This document shows positions 33,798 to 45,295 of a DNA stretch of 64,000 nucleotides, piece after piece (the stretch's first letter is position 1; the number at the start of each line of letters is the position of its first letter). This stretch comes from Lepas anatifera (Eukaryota; Arthropoda; Thecostraca; Lepadidae). The position numbers and the translations under genes were made by a program. The notes under the pieces were generated by a model that saw only the letters and a list, made by a program, of their open reading frames with translations, did not search any database and was not told the DNA's origin. Location: assembly GCA_034440635.1 (NCBI GenBank), contig JAOTON010001369.1, positions 124,001-188,000 on the forward strand. The letters are read 5' to 3'.

Positions 33798-34469
33798 GTA
33801 GGCATGTTTGGTTGTAGTCAGATATTTCGAAATGTTTCTCGCGTACAACAGCATGTTGAAGTTTCTTCGAATCCTGTCTTAAACAACGGCAAATCCACTT
33901 CTTTCTCAGGCTTGAATTTAGGGGATTGAAAAAAGATATTCTAGAATCACGCCTATTACCCATAGGGCAAGCTGCTACGGCACAATGCACGATCTTCACA
34001 TTTCTTTCAATCAAAATCTAAAAATAAAACCTCGTATAAAAATATTCATGCTCTCTCCATCCCATCAATCATCTGACTGACCCAAACAAACTAAGCAAAC
34101 AGCTGTTGCTCAGTTGTGACGTCATAATTGCTCACGGTCCTATGACCGCTGAAGGGATGACTGGGGCCTGCTGAGCCCTAGAAATCTTCTTATTGAGAGT
34201 AAATTGGTTCCACTATGACGATCGCAGTGTTATCTGCGCCTCGGAGCAGCATGTGCTGTGCAACGGAAACCAGCACGATGGTTAAATATTCTTCTCCCTG
34301 CACACAGACCTGTGCAGGCAGGTGACCAAAATAGACACCAGCGCTACCTGAGACGTCGTCTCCTACCACGACCAGCAGAAAGTGGGTGATTTTGAGAGAA
34401 TTTGTTTTTATATGCTTATATGTTGAGATGCTGTACCTAAAATGAAAATAAATGTCTAATCAGAAAAAA
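33798..34469. other. No gene recognised
   Basis: Possible remainder of H2 for about 50 bp, then unique-looking sequence without recognisable coding content or repeats. Confidence 0.3.
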
Positions 34470-34645
34470 GTAAGATCTGACTTCTTTTTTGAAACGTTCC
34501 CAGCTTCCATCAGATCTCTCATGAAGGCATCATATGTTACTGATGTTTGAGCAGCAGAGTTCTGGAACCTCAAACTGGCCGCTGAAGTGTGTTTGATTGG
34601 CATATAGTAACTCTTATCAGTGCTAGTCCTTGGGGATGCAGTCTG

Positions 34646-34728
<83 letters not shown>

Positions 34729-34860
34729 AGAATGATGGAACAAGTCTGCGTTGCGTGCGTTGATGAGCTTCTTTTGTAACTTTTCTAAATTGCGTACCAC
34801 TGACTTTGCTTCAGCGCTTTCATTTGCTATCAGATCTCTTATGATTGTCATAAGGAATAA
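34470..34860 (-). repeat. TA-linked coding-like module, copy 2
   Basis: Inverted counterpart of 24257-24745: 'KLINARNAD' side, then a (TA)n tract of about 39 units (34647-34725), then the segment readable as 'RFQNSAAQTSVTYDAFMRDL'. It sits downstream of Penelope relic 2 as copy 1 sits downstream of Penelope element 1. Confidence 0.6.
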
Positions 34861-35081
34861 AGTTCATAATTGCAACCGGTTTCATTATATTCTAATAACG
34901 TTATCAAGCATATGAACATAGACAAATTACATTACATTGTGAAAATGAACGGACAAAAGTTTAAAGTGCATATTTTGAAGTACTCGGATTATACAAACAG
35001 ATACAATGTCACGCATAAACCATTTGAGGCATCCTATTCTTACGGCGAATTTCCAGACAATCGCGCTCAGTCAGCACCATA

Positions 35082-36960
35082 GGTATTCGTGCTGCAGAGC
35101 GTGAAAATACCCAGATAATCACGCTGGGTGTTGAGCGCAGGGTATTTGTCCCGGATTATAACAGCCTCCAGTATCTTCAATCTCCGCTGATATCTCTCCT
35201 GCTCAATGATGTTCACGTTGTCCACCAGATTCTTCCACGTGATTTGTCGATTGTGGGTGTTCTGCGTGTGATTAGAGGGTGGGTGTGCGTGGAGGTGCAT
35301 GGTCAAACGCCTAGAGAGCGTTGTTGTAGTGTGACCAATGTAGTCCGCCTTTTTTGCAACCTTCATCAGGGCATGTCCAGTGGTAGACTACATTGGTCTT
35401 CTGCAGCATCGTCTCTTGGTGCATGTTGTTCTTCATTATTAACTTTCGCCCGGGTGGGGGTCTTTTAGACCCCCTCGGGTTTTTCCGAAGCGACCAAAAA
35501 ACGGCGGCGCGCAGCGCCGCCAAACTTAGTCTACCTGTTTCTTCATCATTTTTTAATCTTTCCTGACAATTCTAGCTCAAGGTCATATCAGGTCAGATCA
35601 CCAGACCAGGTGAAGTGACCTCACCTCAAAAAATGCTTAGGACTGCATAACTAAAAGGCGGGTAAATTGATCAAGTTGAAACTCATATCACATATTGGGC
35701 CCACCAGGAGCTACAACATATGTTCTGGGATTTTTCATATTGGTGACCTAAGGTCATGTGCAGAGCATGACCTCCCCATTATAAATACATGGGGAAAATC
35801 ACGAAATAAGCTTTTCTCAGTAAGTATGGAGGGAATCAACTTCAAACATCGGTTACGGCCTGCTCTTACCTCATTTCTGAAGTTGATGCCGAACAATTTG
35901 GCTTGTGACCTTTGAAAGGTCACCTTAGGTCAAATAAGCATGTTTTGGTGTTTTACTCTATAAATTTTGAATAAACCAAGATAGAAATTTTATTTTGTCA
36001 CCGAAGTGTTTTTATAGTCACTGCAAGTCAAATGATATACATCATGACTATACCAGGTCAAGTTGGGTCAGACCGTTGACCTGAGTCAGGTCAAATTTTC
36101 AAATTTGACCTGGCATAGCAATATTATGTATCATTCGATTTGTATTGACGAGATAATTGCAACGGTGCATCAACTATGGCTGTATCTTGCTTGGTTTGGA
36201 ATTTATTAGCGAAAAAGGAAACGCCCTTATGTATGGGTGGCTATGGACATTCCCAAGAACATTTCCAATATTCAGTGACCTGTAGCTCCCTAGGCTTTGA
36301 CCTGACACGAAAATGAATGCCACTGTAATGAAAGAGCAACTCAAGAGCTTTCGAATGGTGTAAACAAATGTTTCTAGCTATCATAGTTTCTGAAATATAT
36401 GAGGTTTTCTTAGTGCACCTCATATTAGCGATTTTGACCTATTTTGACCTCTGGTGACCTTGATATTGGCCTGACGAGAAAAATTATCGAAGTATTTTCG
36501 ATATCAATTTTGAAGAGCTTTCGATTGCAGTTTTGCGCTTTTTTCTAGCTCTCTTAGGTTTTGAGATCGTCGGGGTCTTCTTTAGCCCCTCACCAGGGCG
36601 AAGGTGGCGCCTATCCGCCACCGGAGCAAGGGTTAAGTTTGACGTTCTCCTGTTCTTATTGTAGATTATGAGCTGAATTGTGTTGTTGTCTATCGGTGTC
36701 ACGTTCTTCTTAATAATGTCCCTCAGTCTTAATAATTCTTAATAATTGTTCGTCTTCCTGATATCCCGAGGTCATGATGCTGCTGTAGTATAGTTTCAGT
36801 CTGGTCTTTGTTTTCTCTTCTTTCTTCTCGGTCTCTTTTTGCATGTAGCTTCCCAGGGCTCTTCGTATTTCTACATCAATTTCCGAGGTGTTATAGTTAT
36901 TATTCACAAGCATGCTCTTGATGTGGCCAAACTCTTTGTGAACGGCGTCCCAAGAGGAAC
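35082..36960 (-). pseudogene. Penelope-like element 2: linker and GIY-YIG end, interrupted by B2
   Basis: Minus-strand pieces 36960-36637 ('SMLVNNNYNTSEIDVEIR', 'LKLYYSSIMTSGYQ', 'LIIYNKNRRTSNL') and 35438-35082 ('MKNNMHQE', 'NVVYHWTCPDEGCKK', 'DYIGHTTTTLSRRLTMHL', 'RRLKILEAVIIRDKYPALN') align in order with the C-terminal half of Penelope element 1. RT motifs are absent: the element is 5'-truncated near 36960, where AT-rich repeats begin. Removing B2 and one TTAA rejoins the frame as RTSNL-I-MKNN, matching 'SSLVMKNN' in element 1. A frame change near 35340 splits the nuclease domain. Confidence 0.87.
35439..36636 (-). mobile_element. TTAA-flanked AGGTCA-rich element B2 (complete)
   Basis: TTAA at 35439-35442 and 36633-36636; 1198 bp, inverted relative to B1 and closely matching it throughout. 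Its insertion interrupts the Penelope relic 2 reading frame precisely. Hairpin GGCGGCGC...GCGCCGCC at about 35502-35521. Confidence 0.92.
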
Positions 36961-37076
36961 AGGTATACCTTATCTTATATTATAACAGGTATACCTTATC
37001 TTATATACCTTATCTTATATCAAGAGGAGCAAATATACCTTATCTTATATTATCAAATATAAGATAAGGTATATTT
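36940..37076. repeat. TATACCTTATCTTATAT repeats and perfect hairpin
   Basis: TATACCTTATCTTATAT occurs four times, the last in a perfect 21-bp-arm hairpin (37031-37051 and 37056-37076) with a 4-base loop ATCA. It lies exactly between the truncated Penelope relic and the 5' end of the Ingi-like LINE. Confidence 0.85.
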
Positions 37077-37430
37077 ACGTCCCGGGCCAAGATATCACGA
37101 CGATCAGCAACGCGGATGCTACGGTAGGTGTGTTTTTAAATGGCGTGAATATCAAAAATTTCCGACGAGAAACCGATAAAATGCGTGTGACTAAAGTGGC
37201 GCATAGATAGAAACTGCCAAGAAATTCGCCTTTCAAAAGTTGGATGAAAAACGTGACCTTTGGAGCCAAGCACCACCACTTTAGTGGCATATAGGTTTTT
37301 ATTTCCCAGTCCAAAAAGTTAGTTGTTAAACGTGACTCTTGGAGCCAATCACCATCACTTTGGTGCAATTTTAGGTTTTTAAGAAGAGAACACCCAAAGG
37401 GGTCCTGACGGCGGTCTCCTCCTGCCCCTC

Positions 37431-40400
37431 GTGTTGGGCCAGGTGGTGGGACCTGGGCGGCGGGGACGACTACATCCGGCCCTGCATCCAAACGACCGCC
37501 ACCTCTACCGGAGCCGCCTGATGGTGGCCATCCCAGCCGATAAAGATCATATTATATTCTTGCAGGAGCGAGGTAACCCGGCCTACCTCGCCCTAGTCCT
37601 CCAACGAGCCCGAGACGTGGAACAAAATCCGGGCCCTACAAGATACGGAGCGTGCCAGGGCCCCGTGGGGTCCACTTCACTGAGGTGCCAGGACTGTGGA
37701 GATTGGCACCATAGGAGGTGTACAAATCTCACCCGTACAGACTTCTCCCGATTGACGCGTGGTGGTGGCGCCTTGGGGGCTGGAGATGGCGGACCGGCCT
37801 ACCCGTGCGGCCAGTGTGGGGCGGAGGTCGCCCAAAACTCGATCAGGTGTTCTTCCTGTGCTAGGTGGAACCATCGGAGGTGCGTCGGCCTCACCGCTGA
37901 CTTGAGTAGATTGGCTCGGACGGGAGATGCATGGCTCTGTCCGCACTGCACTCAGGTAGGTGCCCGGATGGGGGTACCAGCATCGTCCCCTGACGCGTTG
38001 GTGGCGGCTGGTGGCAGCTGCGGCAGGCGTGGTCCACCAGACGGGCGTCGTCGCGCTAGGGACGCGGCTGCTGCCGCCCCGCCAGGACGGGCCGGGGCGA
38101 CTGGCCCCCGCGGGTGGTTGATCCTGCTGCGCCCGCCCCTGTGCGGAGTCCTCCCTCACCTGGCCCCCGGCGGCGATCCCGTGCACCTGATGGGCCACGG
38201 CCGCAGCCGCGACCCCGTCAAATGCGGCCAGCTAGGTGCGATCACTTGAAGATTCTCCAGTGGAACGCCGATGGTGTTCAATCTAAAAAGGTGGAACTAG
38301 AACGATTTCTACACGTCAACAAACCGGATCTCGTCTGTCTGCAAGAAACGAAGTTGAGGTCGAATGACAAATTCCAAGTGCAGGGCTATCACGTCGTCAG
38401 ACAAGACCGAACGAAAGGTAGACGTGCAAACTCTGATACAGGCGGAGGAGTGGCGACCTTAATCCGCGAAGGCATTCCGTACAGATGCCTGGAGCGGCCC
38501 AGTGTTGCCCCCAACGACCCGACGACCGACGCTGTCGTCGTTGAAACCTGCATGGGAGCACGAATCACAATAGTCAATGAGTACGTTCCTCCCATTAGGA
38601 GAGGTGCTGGAGACGACCGTGTCCAAAATTTCGATCCGGACTACTGGCCCCACACTGCAAATACATTCATACTTGCGGACGCAAATGGACACAGTCCTCT
38701 CTGGGACCTCCAGGTACCCGAAGATGACATAGGCAGGACGATCGACGACTGGTGTGCCGCTCACAGCTTCGTCCCGGCAAACAGCGGGGAGCCCACCCGT
38801 CAGAGCAGGGCGCCACCCTTCTCCCAATCGGCGCCGGACGTCTCACTACACCACTCAAGGTGGGTGGGTCGGGTGCGATGGGAGACCAAGCGAGAACTAT
38901 CGTCCGACCACCAACCATTATCATCGAGATCAAAACAGGGAAATCGAGTGCGAGACCTCGTCCGAGGACCCGGTATAGTTACCAGAAAGCGGACTGGAGA
39001 CAGTATGCCAAAATAGTCGACGAGAGACTGGCCACCCTGCAGCCATGGACGGAAGAGGTTTCCGTCACAGTGGCTGCCCGGGATTTCACCCGTATTCTTA
39101 TTGATGCTGCCGCTGAGACCATCCCCAGAGGCAGCCGGAAGTCTCCCAAGCCTTGGTGGACACCAGAAGTGGACGAGGCAGTCCGTAAACGGAATCGCCT
39201 CCGTACCCTCGCCAGGGCCGACCCAGAGCAAGTGCCGGCCTAGACCCACGCGTCGAGGGAAACATCCTCTCTCATTCTGCGCGCACGACGGGAGTCCAGG
39301 CGAGGCTTTGCGGGCGATCTCAGTCTGCGTTCTGACCCCCAGAAAGTTTGGAGGACCATCCGAACCATCGATGGCCGGGAAAGCGGCGGCAGACAAGACG
39401 AGGCCCTTCAGATAGGCGCGAAAACCATTACCACTGACACCAAGAAAGCGAACGCCTTCATTAAAGAGTACGCCAAAGGCAGCCACCTACCACCGAGGGT
39501 GAAAAGGGACTGCAAATACAAGCACGCCGTCACCAACCATCTCAGAGTGGCATGCAGACAGTGCCAGGGGGAGCGGACGGGATGCTGCGGCCAGTTCACC
39601 AAACAGGAACTGAATGACGCCTTCAAGCGCCTGCCGGGAAAGCGCGCCCCAGGGCTGGACTGCATCTCAAACGAAATGCTCGCCCATCTCTCTGACCATG
39701 GCCGCACCAGACTGCTTGACCTCATAAATCTGACCTGGACGAGGGGAGAGCTGCCTTCGGCCTGGAAGAAAGCGATGATTATACCGGTACCCAAGAAAGG
39801 CAAGCCAAAAGGACAAGTAGGCTCCTACAGACCAATAAGCCTCTTAAGCTGCACATCTAAACTAGCAGAACGACTAGTACAAACCCGGCTCTCTTATCTG
39901 CTAGAGTCAAGAGGCCTCCTCTCCCCAGTGCAGACCGGTTTCAGGAAGGGTCGGTCCACTGAGGATCAAGTTTTGAAGGTGACCCAGGCCGTGGCCGATG
40001 GTTTCCAGAAGCGAGAGAGAACCGTTATGGTCCTGGTGGACTTCTCGCGCGCCTTCGACAAGGCCTGGCGCACGGGAATCATCTACAAGCTCGCTAAGAT
40101 GGGCCTCCCGCGCTGCTACCTGGCCTGGGTCCGATCCTTTCACCGACCGCCAGGCCTGTGTCACATATAACGGGAAGTGCGGACGCTTCAGATGCATCCG
40201 TGAGGGCACGCCGCAGGGGAGCCGTTTGCTCTCCCACCTTATTCATTTCATACATCAATGACCTCATCGAGCACCTACCACCTGGCGTCCAGACCTCGCT
40301 GTTCGCCGATGATCTGGCAATCTGGGCCACTGACCGGACCGTCGCCGCGGCAGAGCGACGAGTCCAAAGAGCTCTAGATTGTCTTATGGCCTGGGCGGAA

Positions 40401-42029
40401 GAGTGGAAATTAACCATCAGCCAAGAGAAGACAGTTGGCACCCTCTTCTCGCTCGACCCAGCAGAGGCCAGACGAGAGTGCAACCTGACCCTCGGCGCCG
40501 CTCGGCTAAGCCACGAAGCCACCCCGACATTCCTAGGGGTCACGTACGACCGGACGCTGACCTTCCGCCACCATATCGAGAACCTGAGGTGCAAAATGAA
40601 GAAGAGGAGTGGGGCGCTACGGGCGCTTAGTGGCAAGTCCTGGGGCGCCGCGGCGACCGACCTCAGGCTGGTGTACCTCGCGTTCATCAGATCCTGTGCA
40701 GACTACACGGCCGGTGGCTGGATGCCCGGGGTGGCGAGCTCTAACCTAGAATGCCTCGAGGTCGTACAGCGACAGGCCTGCAGGACGATAACTGGCTGCC
40801 TGAGGTTGACGCCGACGGCCGCTCTGGAGCGAGAGGCGGACGTCATGCCTCTCAGCATACGACGAAAGCAGCTCGCGGCCATCGCGGTGCAGCGGCACGT
40901 CCGCGACCTTCCGGCCGACCCGCTACAACCGCCCTTGCTTGCGGAGAGACCCAGACTGAGGCTACAGCAGGACCGCGGATGGGCCGAGACCGGCCTGGCA
41001 GTGTCCGCAGAGGCAGGCCTAGCCGCTTTTCCCGCGGAGCCTCTGCAGGTTACACCGCAGGTCGCGCCATGGGAGACTCCATCCCCGAATATCGACATTC
41101 GGACAAAACTAGTCGTCCAGACGAAGAAGACGTACCCTCCAGAAGCACGACTCGCGGCGGCGGAAAGGACTCTGGCTGCACTCCCGCCAGCGGATATCTC
41201 AATCTTCACGGATGGATCCGCGACAAGTGGCACTGAGCATGGCGGTGGAGGCGCAGTGGTACTCAGGGAAAACCACTCCGTGAAGCGAATCAGAGTCCCT
41301 GCCGGCCGCTACACGTCCAGTTTCCGGGCGGAACTAGCTGCCCTGGATGCGGCCCTGCGCCATCTGGTGACGATCGCAGCCGAGCGCCGACCGAGAGAAG
41401 TGCGAGTCTGCACCGATTCGCAGTCCACCCTAACCCGCCTGGCGGAGGGCCCGCACGCTCAATCCGATGCCCTGGCAGGCTCGGTTTGGCACCAACTCTC
41501 GACCCTGGCCAGCATGGGTATCCACCTAACCCTTCAATGGGTCCCAGGCCACGCTGGCCTACCGGTGAACGAGCTCGCCGACGAAGTGGCGCGTGCCGCT
41601 GCCACACTGGACCAGGGTACCACCCAGATTGATTTTAACTCCGCGAACAGCTGCATAAGGCGCCACGCGCACAGCTTGTGGACTGAAAAAGTCAGCACCA
41701 CCCGATATGCGGAGGAGAACGGCACCAAGAGAGTGGTCCTAGGGGACAAACATGGCCTCTCCCGCCTAGAATCCACCGAAGTGGCCAGGCTGCGGACGGG
41801 CCACTCTCTTCTCCTCCGCAGTTACCAGCACCGGGTGGGGCTGGCACCAAATGGCACGTGCCCGGAGTGCGGGGAGGACGAGGAAGCAATGCAGCACCTT
41901 TTAACAGAATGCCCAGCGCGAGCTCTTCTCCGTAAAAATGTCTTTGGCCGGGACGACCCGACAATTCAAGAGGCGCTGGGCGATCCGCCTCGGATGGCGG
42001 CCTTCATCCGGCGGCTGGGACGCCTCTGA
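37431..42029 (+). pseudogene. Ingi-like LINE polyprotein: PHD-like fingers, APE, RT, RNase H
   Basis: After the 2A motif come two PHD-like zinc fingers ('CQDCGDWHHRRC'; 'CGQCG', 'CSSCARWNHRRC', 'WLCPHC'), about 37680-37950. The endonuclease spans 38250-38840 ('LQWNADGVQSKK', 'CLQETKL', 'GGGVATLI', 'LADANGHSPLWD', 'SSDHQP'). RT spans 39600-40600 ('RAPGLDCISNEML', 'YRPISLLSC', 'QTGFRKGRSTEDQ', 'VDFSRAFDKAW', 'FADDLAI'). RNase H spans 41195-41630 ('FTDGSATSG', a Glu in 'FRAELAALDA', 'CTDSQST', 'ADEVARAA'). The C-terminal motif is 'CPECGEDEEAMQHLLTEC'. Frame changes occur near 38100, 38850, 40135 and 40225, plus one stop at 39241-39243, so it is inactive but recently so. Confidence 0.9.
37614..37637 (+). 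other. 2A-like ribosome-skipping motif (DVEQNPGP)
   Basis: Encodes DVEQNPGP, fitting the 2A consensus D(V/I)ExNPGP, at residues 62-69 of the first ORF, just ahead of the zinc fingers. 2A motifs near the N-terminus of APE-type non-LTR retrotransposons are known from several marine invertebrates and trypanosomes. Activity here is inferred from the motif only. Confidence 0.85.
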
Positions 42030-42179
42030 CGAGGCGTCTCCCATATGGCAGCTGCCGAGTGCCGGAAACATCATCATCATCAGAGGAGCAGGTCTTCAGT
42101 GCTCTCCTTACATAGGCTCTGATGACCCCTTTCTTGTATTTAGTTGGGCATTCGCCCAGTGCGTTTTAAACACCGTAAA

Positions 42180-42274
<95 letters not shown>
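42180..42274. repeat. (TA)n microsatellite
   Basis: About 47 TA units. ORFs crossing it on both strands encode only Ile-Tyr runs and are not genes. Confidence 0.97.
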
Positions 42275-42275
<1 letters not shown>

Positions 42276-42304
42276 TTTAAATGCCATACTGTTGAGTCAA
42301 TTTT

Positions 42305-42543
42305 CGTAGGATCTCGTTCAGACTTCCTCCACAAGAAGATATTGGGGGTCGGAGCTTTCGTACTGTATTACAGTGCTTCGTCAGCGATGATCGTTCGGAA
42401 TATAAGGGGGATAAAACGACACTTTTTATCTTTTTATCCCATTTATATTCCGAGCGATCATCGCTGACGAAGCGCTGTAATACAGTACGAAAGCTCCAAA
42501 CCCCAATATCTTTTGAGGAGGAAGTCTGAACGAGATCCTACGA
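42305..42543. repeat. Foldback element between TA tracts, hammerhead-like cores
   Basis: Arms 42305-42418 and 42430-42543 are inverted near-copies, from CGTAGGATCTCGTTCAGACT to its mirror. Each arm contains a CTGACGA...GAAA pair (42464-42470 and 42489-42492 in the right arm; mirrored at 42384-42378 and 42359-42356) around a CTGT-AAT-ACAG hairpin, resembling the conserved core of hammerhead ribozymes. A second TA tract (42543-42566) follows. Confidence 0.6.
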
Positions 42544-42574
42544 TATATATATATATATATATATATCATATATA

Positions 42575-43355
42575 TACATTTACCCAATCCTCCCGAAGCT
42601 CAGGGTTTGAATACTCGTAGCAGTGGTTAAACAATTTCTCCTTGCTTATTTTCAACAACATCGTAAGATTATAATTACGGCCGGTCATCACTCCAGTCGC
42701 CTTAACCACAGGTTGAGCGAGGTTGGGGGAGGGTCAGGGCCCCCTGAATTTTGGGTCTCTAATAGGCTTTGTATAGGGCTTGTATTGCCGTGCTAGTGGT
42801 AACCCATCTAGGACCCCCCCGATCGAGGAGAGCTGGCCAGCCCTTACATCAACGCCAGACTGATCAATATATTTACTTACTTCGCCGCCCTTTATCCGCT
42901 TCTAGTGTTTAAGTCCTATTGACTGCACGCGCCAGGGGTGGATCCAAGGGGAAGGTATCGTGAATTGGTCCCCAAAGTGTTCAAATATTACCCAGTTTTA
43001 GCTAATTTGGGCTGATTTTCCTAAAAAAACTATTTTTCATTATATTTTTCGGATTTCCCTCCCCAAAGACTTCGCTTAGATCCACCTCTGGCACGTGCAA
43101 CCTGAATTCGTGGCCTGCATGGCGGAACACGATAGCTCGTGATCGCTCAAATACTCACACTGTCTATGAAAATCGGAATTATCCTAATACTTCTCTACCC
43201 TTAACGTCAAAACACAAAAGTGCGTTTTTGTGACTTTTTAAGTAGTTTGTGACCAAAATTTATTTCTCTAAAGTTTCTTAAAATTGAATTTTGCGGGATA
43301 AAATCGTAATGCACAGTCACAATACGGAGATTTTAATTTTCTCACGAGCATGACC
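42575..43355 (-). repeat. Dispersed repeat, inverted partner of 19950-20755
   Basis: Same content in reverse, including the internal hAT-type MITE (about 42931-43090, flanks GCGCGTGC-like and GCACGTGC) and the border at a TA tract. The two copies lie 22 kb apart in the same intron. Confidence 0.8.
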
Positions 43356-43946
43356 CACTCACATGCCCATACACATACCCAGATCATTCACCACATTTCC
43401 ACCTCACTCCAGTTGTGTCAGAATTCGACCCGAGTGTGTGGCCTCTGGGAAAGCTGGGCGCCTTTAATGCCCAGTGCAGGCTCTGGAGGCCTCCCGGGGT
43501 TGAGGGGCCGACATTACACCAAAATACACACCACCTCCTTTCAAATTTTGCGTCGCGATTCTGGCCACAAATTTCGGCATGCTTTTGGCTAGCAAGGACC
43601 CAGCCGACACCTGTTTAGACCAGGGTTCCATCACCCCTCCGAAATCGCTGGGTACTTTTAAAAGCTTGTGCTCCGGCGGATAGAGTTTCCTCTGCCGATG
43701 GTTATAGAAAATCATGCTGTCCAGAATAAAATATAGTAAATTTTATACATACTCATCCCATTTCATCCTGTTCCATAATGTCCATTCTGTTTTCCACTGC
43801 ATGCATACCTCTAGAGTGTTTTCAAGCAAAGTTTACTGCCGAACAGTTAATCCATTTTCAAACCCTCCTGGAGTTTAGCCACGTCACACATTGAGTACTG
43901 GTGAATAGCGAAGCAGAGGATGTGTGCTGAATGGCACCCCACTCAC

Positions 43947-44052
43947 CTGCCACAAGAACGCGGATGGCATCCTTCAGGACCCCAAAGGTGGTGCACAGAA
44001 CGATCACAGAGAAGATGAAAGTGCAGATGGGGTCGGCAACAATCCAGTCAGG
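43947..44052 (-). CDS. Zinc transporter (SLC30/ZnT) exon: TM6
   Basis: A 106-bp exon encoding 35 residues plus one base, with 'IVADPICTFIFSVIVL' and 'LKDAIRVLVA', the sixth transmembrane helix and exit to the C-terminal domain of ZnT proteins. The acceptor is GTGTCGGCAG above 44052 with a pyrimidine-rich tract. The donor is GTGAGT (plus ACTCAC, 43941-43946). Phase 0 in and phase 1 out match the neighbours at 47459-47594 and 8950-9084. The aspartate of 'ADP' is a conserved feature of this subfamily. The following intron is 34,862 bp. Confidence 0.92.
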
Positions 44053-45295
44053 CTGCCGACACAAAGGTAGGGTAAGGGCGAGAGTACGCAGGAGGTGAGA
44101 GTATGCAGCAACTGATTTTGTTAAATTGGTAACAACTGAGACGGTGGAGGCAGTGCCGTAAAAAACTGGGCCAGTGTCTTGGCTGCTAAAACAAATGCCG
44201 CGTGCTTCTGTTCTTCCTTTGAGAGTACAGTGCAAAATATGTTTTTTTGCGCCCTTGGTCTAATATTTAATAACCAGGAAAATTTTTTAGACCTTGATCC
44301 TGTTATCCACAGTCTTTGATAACGGTTTGTCATCAGTAAGAAACTTGGGCTAGGATTGTGCCCCAGGGCTGGGACTACGTTAAATGCCTGCCAACAATTT
44401 TTATGAGGACTCTCTTACTGATGGAGAATTCCCGGCAAGAGTACACAGCAGGCCATTGTGCAAGAGTATGCATTCTTAATAGATAATACAATTTATTTTC
44501 GCTCGTGACAGAGTCTGAAACGCATATTTTGAAGTCAAAACTTTGCTATATTGTTCTTGTATATTTTGAGCGATATAAAATCCCAAAATTGACTGGTTTG
44601 GCGATAAACAACTTTCGCGTCACTACCTATACACCTAAGGCACAGCGGGACATCAATGCGTACTCCGGCCTATTCTGTTGCGTATTCTTACCGACCTACT
44701 CCGGCAAGAGTACGCATATGACTTTTTATTTTTGTTGGGCCCGTGGCGTGTTCCTTGTAGAGACATCGAGCTGAAACAAACATCATGCATAGATATTGTC
44801 CAGGATTAGCAGTCATATACTAATTTTAGCCGTAGGACATGTAGCAAAAAAGTAAAGACCTTTTAAAGGTTCAGCGCGTGCTCTTGCACGGACTTCCCCT
44901 ACAGCTGGAGACTTAATAAATTATTTTCGGAGATAGACAATTGTAACATTGGGATTGGGACCCGACCGGTTGCAACAGGATCAAGTTGAATCAAGGTAAG
45001 ACATGAAACGAGTTGTGCTGTCTGATTTAGATGCCTGACATCAAAGGACTTTTCACGGTGATGTGGGAGCGTTATGCAGTCATCTATTTGCTTGGTATGA
45101 AATGAATACGAGATAGATGTGTAAGCCTTATGGGAAGGTCAACGACATTTCTGCTTGATTATATGGTAGCTCGAATACGTGGTAAGAAAAGTAAGTTAAA
45201 CAAAGATATAAAAAATAATTTAGATATATGAAAAATCCCAAATAACAGAATTAGAGCCTAAGGGACTCTTATAAGTGTCAATGGGTTTCATATCT
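44053..45295. other. Zinc transporter intron, unique part
   Basis: No gene. The phrase CAAGAGTAYRCA occurs at about 44434, 44461 and 44704, suggesting a small decayed repeat. Confidence 0.4.

Larger units (their letters stand above)
37077..42079 (+). mobile_element. Near-full-length Ingi-like LINE with 2A motif and RNase H
   Basis: A 5-kb non-LTR retrotransposon: leader (37077-37430) with two related segments 'GTGAC.YTTGGAGCCAA' at 37251 and 37330, a polyprotein region, and a short 3' end closing in ATCATCATCATC (about 42067-42079). GC content is clearly higher than in surrounding DNA. Domain order 2A, zinc fingers, APE endonuclease, RT, RNase H and C-terminal Cys/His motif suits the Ingi/I group. 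The exact 5' limit is inferred from the hairpin border. Confidence 0.8.

Noticed and set aside
42138..42470. ORFs with long Ile-Tyr runs
   Set aside because: Translation of a (TA)n microsatellite on both strands; similarly at 20761, 24494 and 34647.
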